Source: Nocardioides sp. Root682
GTDB taxonomy: Bacteria; Actinomycetota; Actinomycetes; Propionibacteriales; Nocardioidaceae
Direction of reading: 5' to 3'
DNA: 64,000 bases
Assembly (NCBI RefSeq): GCF_001427795.1
Contig: NZ_LMHJ01000002.1
Span: 434,001 to 498,000, forward strand
The notes beneath the pieces were generated by a model that saw only the letters and a list, made by a program, of their open reading frames with translations, ran no database searches and had not been told where the DNA came from. This document shows positions 61,267-64,000 of the stretch, in pieces. The translations under genes were made by a program, and so were the position numbers. Every line of letters starts with the position of its first letter. The first letter of the stretch is position 1.

Positions 61267-61367
61267 TGCCTTTGTCCCGAGCTCCTGCCCTGCTTCGCGG
61301 TTTCGCGGCGGTGGGTGCGCTCGGCGTGGAACGATGCGCTGTTTGCCCTCGTCTCGAAGGATCCTGA

Positions 61368-64000
61368 ATGCGTCGCGCCCTGTCGTCCCTGTGTGCTGCC
61401 ACTGTCGTCGCCGGGTTGCTCGCTCTGGCGCCGACGCAGTCGGCACAGTCGGCTCCGGATCCGGATGATGCGGAGGCCACCCTGCGCTCGGACGCGGACG
61501 GGTCCGTCGTGGTGCGCAAGGAGGGCGGGGTCGTGACCTTCGCCGGCGCCTCCGCCGGCACCGAGGTCGACAACCCGTCGGTCGACCGCGGGGACTCGGT
61601 GTCAGCGGCGGCCCGTGCGCACCTGCAGCGCTACGGCCCGGCCTTCGGCACAGATCGTCCGGGAACGACCCTCGTGCAGGAACGCCGCAGCCGCGCCGCC
61701 GCGGGCGCCGGAGTCGTGCGCTACCAGCAGCACGTCGGCGGAGTCCCCGTGGTCGGAGGTGATGTGGTGGTCGTCCTGGCTGACGACAAGGACCTCAGCT
61801 CGGTCAACGCGAACCTCTCCGACGTCCGGAGCGTGCCTGCCGCAACAGTTTCGGAACCGGACGCGCGCCGGACCGCGATCGCCAAGGTCCGGCGAGCAAC
61901 GGGTGGCAGTCCGACTGCCGCGACCGGTGAGCGCTGGTTGTGGGATCCCGCGACGACCGGACGTACCAACTCGACAGGGCCGCGCGGCGCGTGGCGTTTC
62001 GAGGTCCGCGCGGACGGCGCTGTGCGGCACGAGCTGCTGGTCGATGACCGGACCGGTGACGTCCTGCTCGACCTCGACCTGATCCAGGAGATCGACCGGG
62101 TCGTCTGCGACCAGGCCGGTGTGTCCGTCCCCGATCCCGCGGCCTGCACTTCGGGGGCGGTCCGCACGGAGCAGTCCCCGGCATCGGCGGTGCCCGACGT
62201 GGAGCAGGCGTTCCAGAATGCCGGCGCGACGGCGCAGTTCTACGACGAAGTCGGCGACCGCGACCTCACCGACTTCATCGGCCTCGACACGGCGAGTGGT
62301 CCCAAGCTCGCGTCGACCGTCCGGGTCTGCATCAACGGCGACCCCTGCCCGTACCCCAACGCCTACTGGGACGGCCGGCAGATGTTCTACGGGGCGGGAT
62401 ACGCCGTGGCGGACGACGTGGTCGGGCACGAGATGACCCACGGCGTCATCGAGCGCACCTCGGACCTGCTCTACCTCGACCAGTCCGGGGCGATCAACGA
62501 GTCCCTGGCCGACATCATCGGTGAGATCGTCGACCACCGGAACGTCGCCGACGGCGAGAGTGTGACCTGGACGACGGGTGAGGACCTGCCCGGCGGCGCC
62601 ATTCGCGACATGGCGCACCCCGAGGCCCACGGCCAGCCGGACCGGATGACCAGCCCGGACTGGGACGTCGACCCGACGTACGACGACAACGGGGGAGTCC
62701 ACACGAACTCCGGGGTCGGCAACAAGGCCTTCCACCTGATCTCCCAGGGCGGAACCTTCAACGGACAGACCATCGCGGGCATCGACGCCGGCGATCCGAC
62801 CCTGGCCAGGTCGTCCGCACTGTGGCTCCAGGTGATCGAGACCATCACGTCCTTCACCGAGTACGCCGACCTGGCCGCGGTGCTGGAGCAGTCCTGTGCG
62901 GCGCTGGTCACCGTCGGCGACCTGTCGGCCGCCGACTGCACTGCTGTGCACCAGGCAACCCTTGCGACGGAGATGACGCAGCGCCCCACGGCCGAGCCTG
63001 CCCGCGACGCGGACCGCTCCTGCCCCGACGGCACGCACAAGCGCGTGCTGCTGGACACCGAAGCGGCGACCGCACCAGGCGCGACGTTCACGACCTCTCC
63101 GGGCTGGCAACGACTGCCCGTTGCCAGTGACCCGTCCCCGGCGTTGAACGGATACTCCGGTGACTCGTCCTGGCATGCTGACGACCCGGCAACGGTTGCC
63201 ACGCGCCCGATGACGGCGACAACCGGGATCGCACTGCCGCCCGACCAGCCGACGTACCTCGCCTTCCGGCACTGGCACGTCACGGACTTCGACGTGACGT
63301 CAGCCGGGACGGTGCGGTACTGGGACGGCGGCACCGTGGACGTCGTCGACGCCAACGACAACGCCTACCTGCTGCCTGCCGGCGCATGGCTCAACGGGCC
63401 GGTTCGCAGCCTGCAGGCGCCGTACTCCGGGGTGAAGGCGTTCGCCGGGAGCAGCCGGGGGTGGGTCGGCAGCCGAGTGGACCTCAGCTCGATGGCCGGC
63501 CAGGTCATCCGCCCGCGCTTCACGATGCGCAGCGACAGCTCGGTCGGTGCGCCCGGTTGGTACGTCGACGACGTGGTCGTCTACACCTGCGACACGTCAC
63601 TGTTCTGGTACATGCCGCCGGAGATGACGGCGACTGCTCCGCGGGTGGGACAGACCCTCACCGCGACGGTCGGACACTGGAACATTCCGGATGCGGTCCC
63701 CAGCTATCAATGGCTCCGCGATGGGACGGCGATCACCGGGGCGCGCTCGCGCACCTACGCGGTCGTGGCCGCCGACCTGGGGCGCCGCGTGAGCGTCCGG
63801 GTGACCATGACCGCACTTCCGTTCATCCAGTCCGAGATCGCCTCCACGCCGTACACGGTGGACTACGGCCAGGTCAGACCGCCGAGCTCCGTCAGCATCG
63901 CAGGAAGGGCGCGGGTCGGGCGGGTGCTCTACGCCCGGCCGGGGACCTGGACCCCGAGCGGCGTGACCTTCCACTACAGGTGGCTGCGCGACGGCCGGCC
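61368..64000 (+). CDS. Secreted M4 (thermolysin-family) metalloprotease, 3' end cut by the window
   Basis: At least 877 residues are visible and no stop codon is reached. A signal peptide (AQSA cleavage region near residue 29) is followed by an FTP/PepSY-type propeptide. The M4 catalytic domain contains HEMTH (354-358), with the third zinc ligand Glu378 in NESLAD exactly 20 residues after the second His, as in thermolysin; HTNSGVGNKAFHLISQGG carries the second conserved M4 region. After about residue 550 come a beta-sandwich region with DDVVVYTCD and then repeated Ig-like units (YQWLRDGTAITGA and YRWLRDGRP, 'bacterial Ig' type), probably for binding or spacing. ATG 61368 follows GAAGGATCCTGA. 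It has its own transcription unit after the metK terminator. Confidence 0.93.
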   Translation, partial: MRRALSSLCAATVVAGLLALAPTQSAQSAPDPDDAEATLRSDADGSVVVRKEGGVVTFAGASAGTEVDNPSVDRGDSVSAAARAHLQRYGPAFGTDRPGTTLVQERRSRAAAGAGVVRYQQHVGGVPVVGGDVVVVLADDKDLSSVNANLSDVRSVPAATVSEPDARRTAIAKVRRATGGSPTAATGERWLWDPATTGRTNSTGPRGAWRFEVRADGAVRHELLVDDRTGDVLLDLDLIQEIDRVVCDQAGVSVPDPAACTSGAVRTEQSPASAVPDVEQAFQNAGATAQFYDEVGDRDLTDFIGLDTASGPKLASTVRVCINGDPCPYPNAYWDGRQMFYGAGYAVADDVVGHEMTHGVIERTSDLLYLDQSGAINESLADIIGEIVDHRNVADGESVTWTTGEDLPGGAIRDMAHPEAHGQPDRMTSPDWDVDPTYDDNGGVHTNSGVGNKAFHLISQGGTFNGQTIAGIDAGDPTLARSSALWLQVIETITSFTEYADLAAVLEQSCAALVTVGDLSAADCTAVHQATLATEMTQRPTAEPARDADRSCPDGTHKRVLLDTEAATAPGATFTTSPGWQRLPVASDPSPALNGYSGDSSWHADDPATVATRPMTATTGIALPPDQPTYLAFRHWHVTDFDVTSAGTVRYWDGGTVDVVDANDNAYLLPAGAWLNGPVRSLQAPYSGVKAFAGSSRGWVGSRVDLSSMAGQVIRPRFTMRSDSSVGAPGWYVDDVVVYTCDTSLFWYMPPEMTATAPRVGQTLTATVGHWNIPDAVPSYQWLRDGTAITGARSRTYAVVAADLGRRVSVRVTMTALPFIQSEIASTPYTVDYGQVRPPSSVSIAGRARVGRVLYARPGTWTPSGVTFHYRWLRDGR

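Overview
The window is 64 kb of very GC-rich, tightly packed DNA with GTG and TTG starts, 4-nt ATGA/GTGA gene overlaps, an actinobacterial-type integration host factor, proteasome-era actinobacterial gene order (ruvCAB-yajC-secDF-apt-rel; aroECKBQ-efp-nusB; pyrR-pyrB-pyrC-carAB-pyrD; mihF-gmk-rpoZ-coaBC-metK) and type 2 PyrF. This is the chromosome of an actinobacterium. My best guess is a Nocardioidaceae member (Nocardioides-like); that is an inference from gene order and style, not a database match. No rRNA, tRNA, CRISPR array, prophage or insertion sequence was recognised.

Region 1 (115-6355) is the most unusual part. It is a seven-gene overlapping operon for a cell-surface system: an LPDTG-anchored protein, a TasA/CalY-like protein with a SipW-type signal, a Ser-His (archaeal/ER/SipW-type) signal peptidase that carries a substrate-like tail, two tandem paralogous SipW-type exported proteins, a LamG-domain exported protein, and a second Ser-His signal-peptidase-like protein. 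Region 2 (6365-17627) is housekeeping: pdxT, a YebC protein, a lower-GC patch with a small secreted protein, ruvCAB, yajC-secD-secF, apt and rel. Region 3 (17641-20870) holds an AbiEi/DUF559-type gene bracketed by 73-bp inverted repeats, a DUF349 protein and a metallo-beta-lactamase-fold hydrolase on divergent leaderless promoters. Region 4 (20875-24074) is hisS-aspS. Region 5 (24248-30661) is an oligopeptide/dipeptide ABC importer in the order permease C, binding protein, permease B, ATPase D, ATPase F, with strong hairpins around the binding-protein gene.

Region 6 (30708-43160) runs rarA, two small membrane-associated proteins, alaS, ruvX, mltG and the shikimate cluster aroE, an A24 prepilin peptidase, aroC, aroK, aroB, aroQ, then efp and nusB. 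Region 7 (43188-46227) holds a flavin disulfide reductase, a MinD/ParA-like ATPase and a SnoaL/NTF2-like protein whose promoter overlaps a KstR-type palindrome. Region 8 (46381-57315) is pyrimidine synthesis: a PyrR-binding mRNA element, pyrR-pyrB-pyrC-carA-carB-pyrD, an opposing M48 protease gene, and pyrF with its own leaderless promoter. Region 9 (57427-61212) is mihF-gmk-rpoZ-coaBC-metK, closed by a strong terminator. A secreted thermolysin-family (M4) protease gene starts at 61368 and runs off the right edge.

Two themes cut across regions. First, at least nine genes have a TANNNT -10 box 6-8 nt before the start codon, so they are probably transcribed as leaderless mRNAs. Second, short REP-like elements are embedded in alaS, in carA and at the carB-pyrD junction, where they change the encoded proteins or the start region. 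All functional names come from motifs and gene order read by eye; no search was run.
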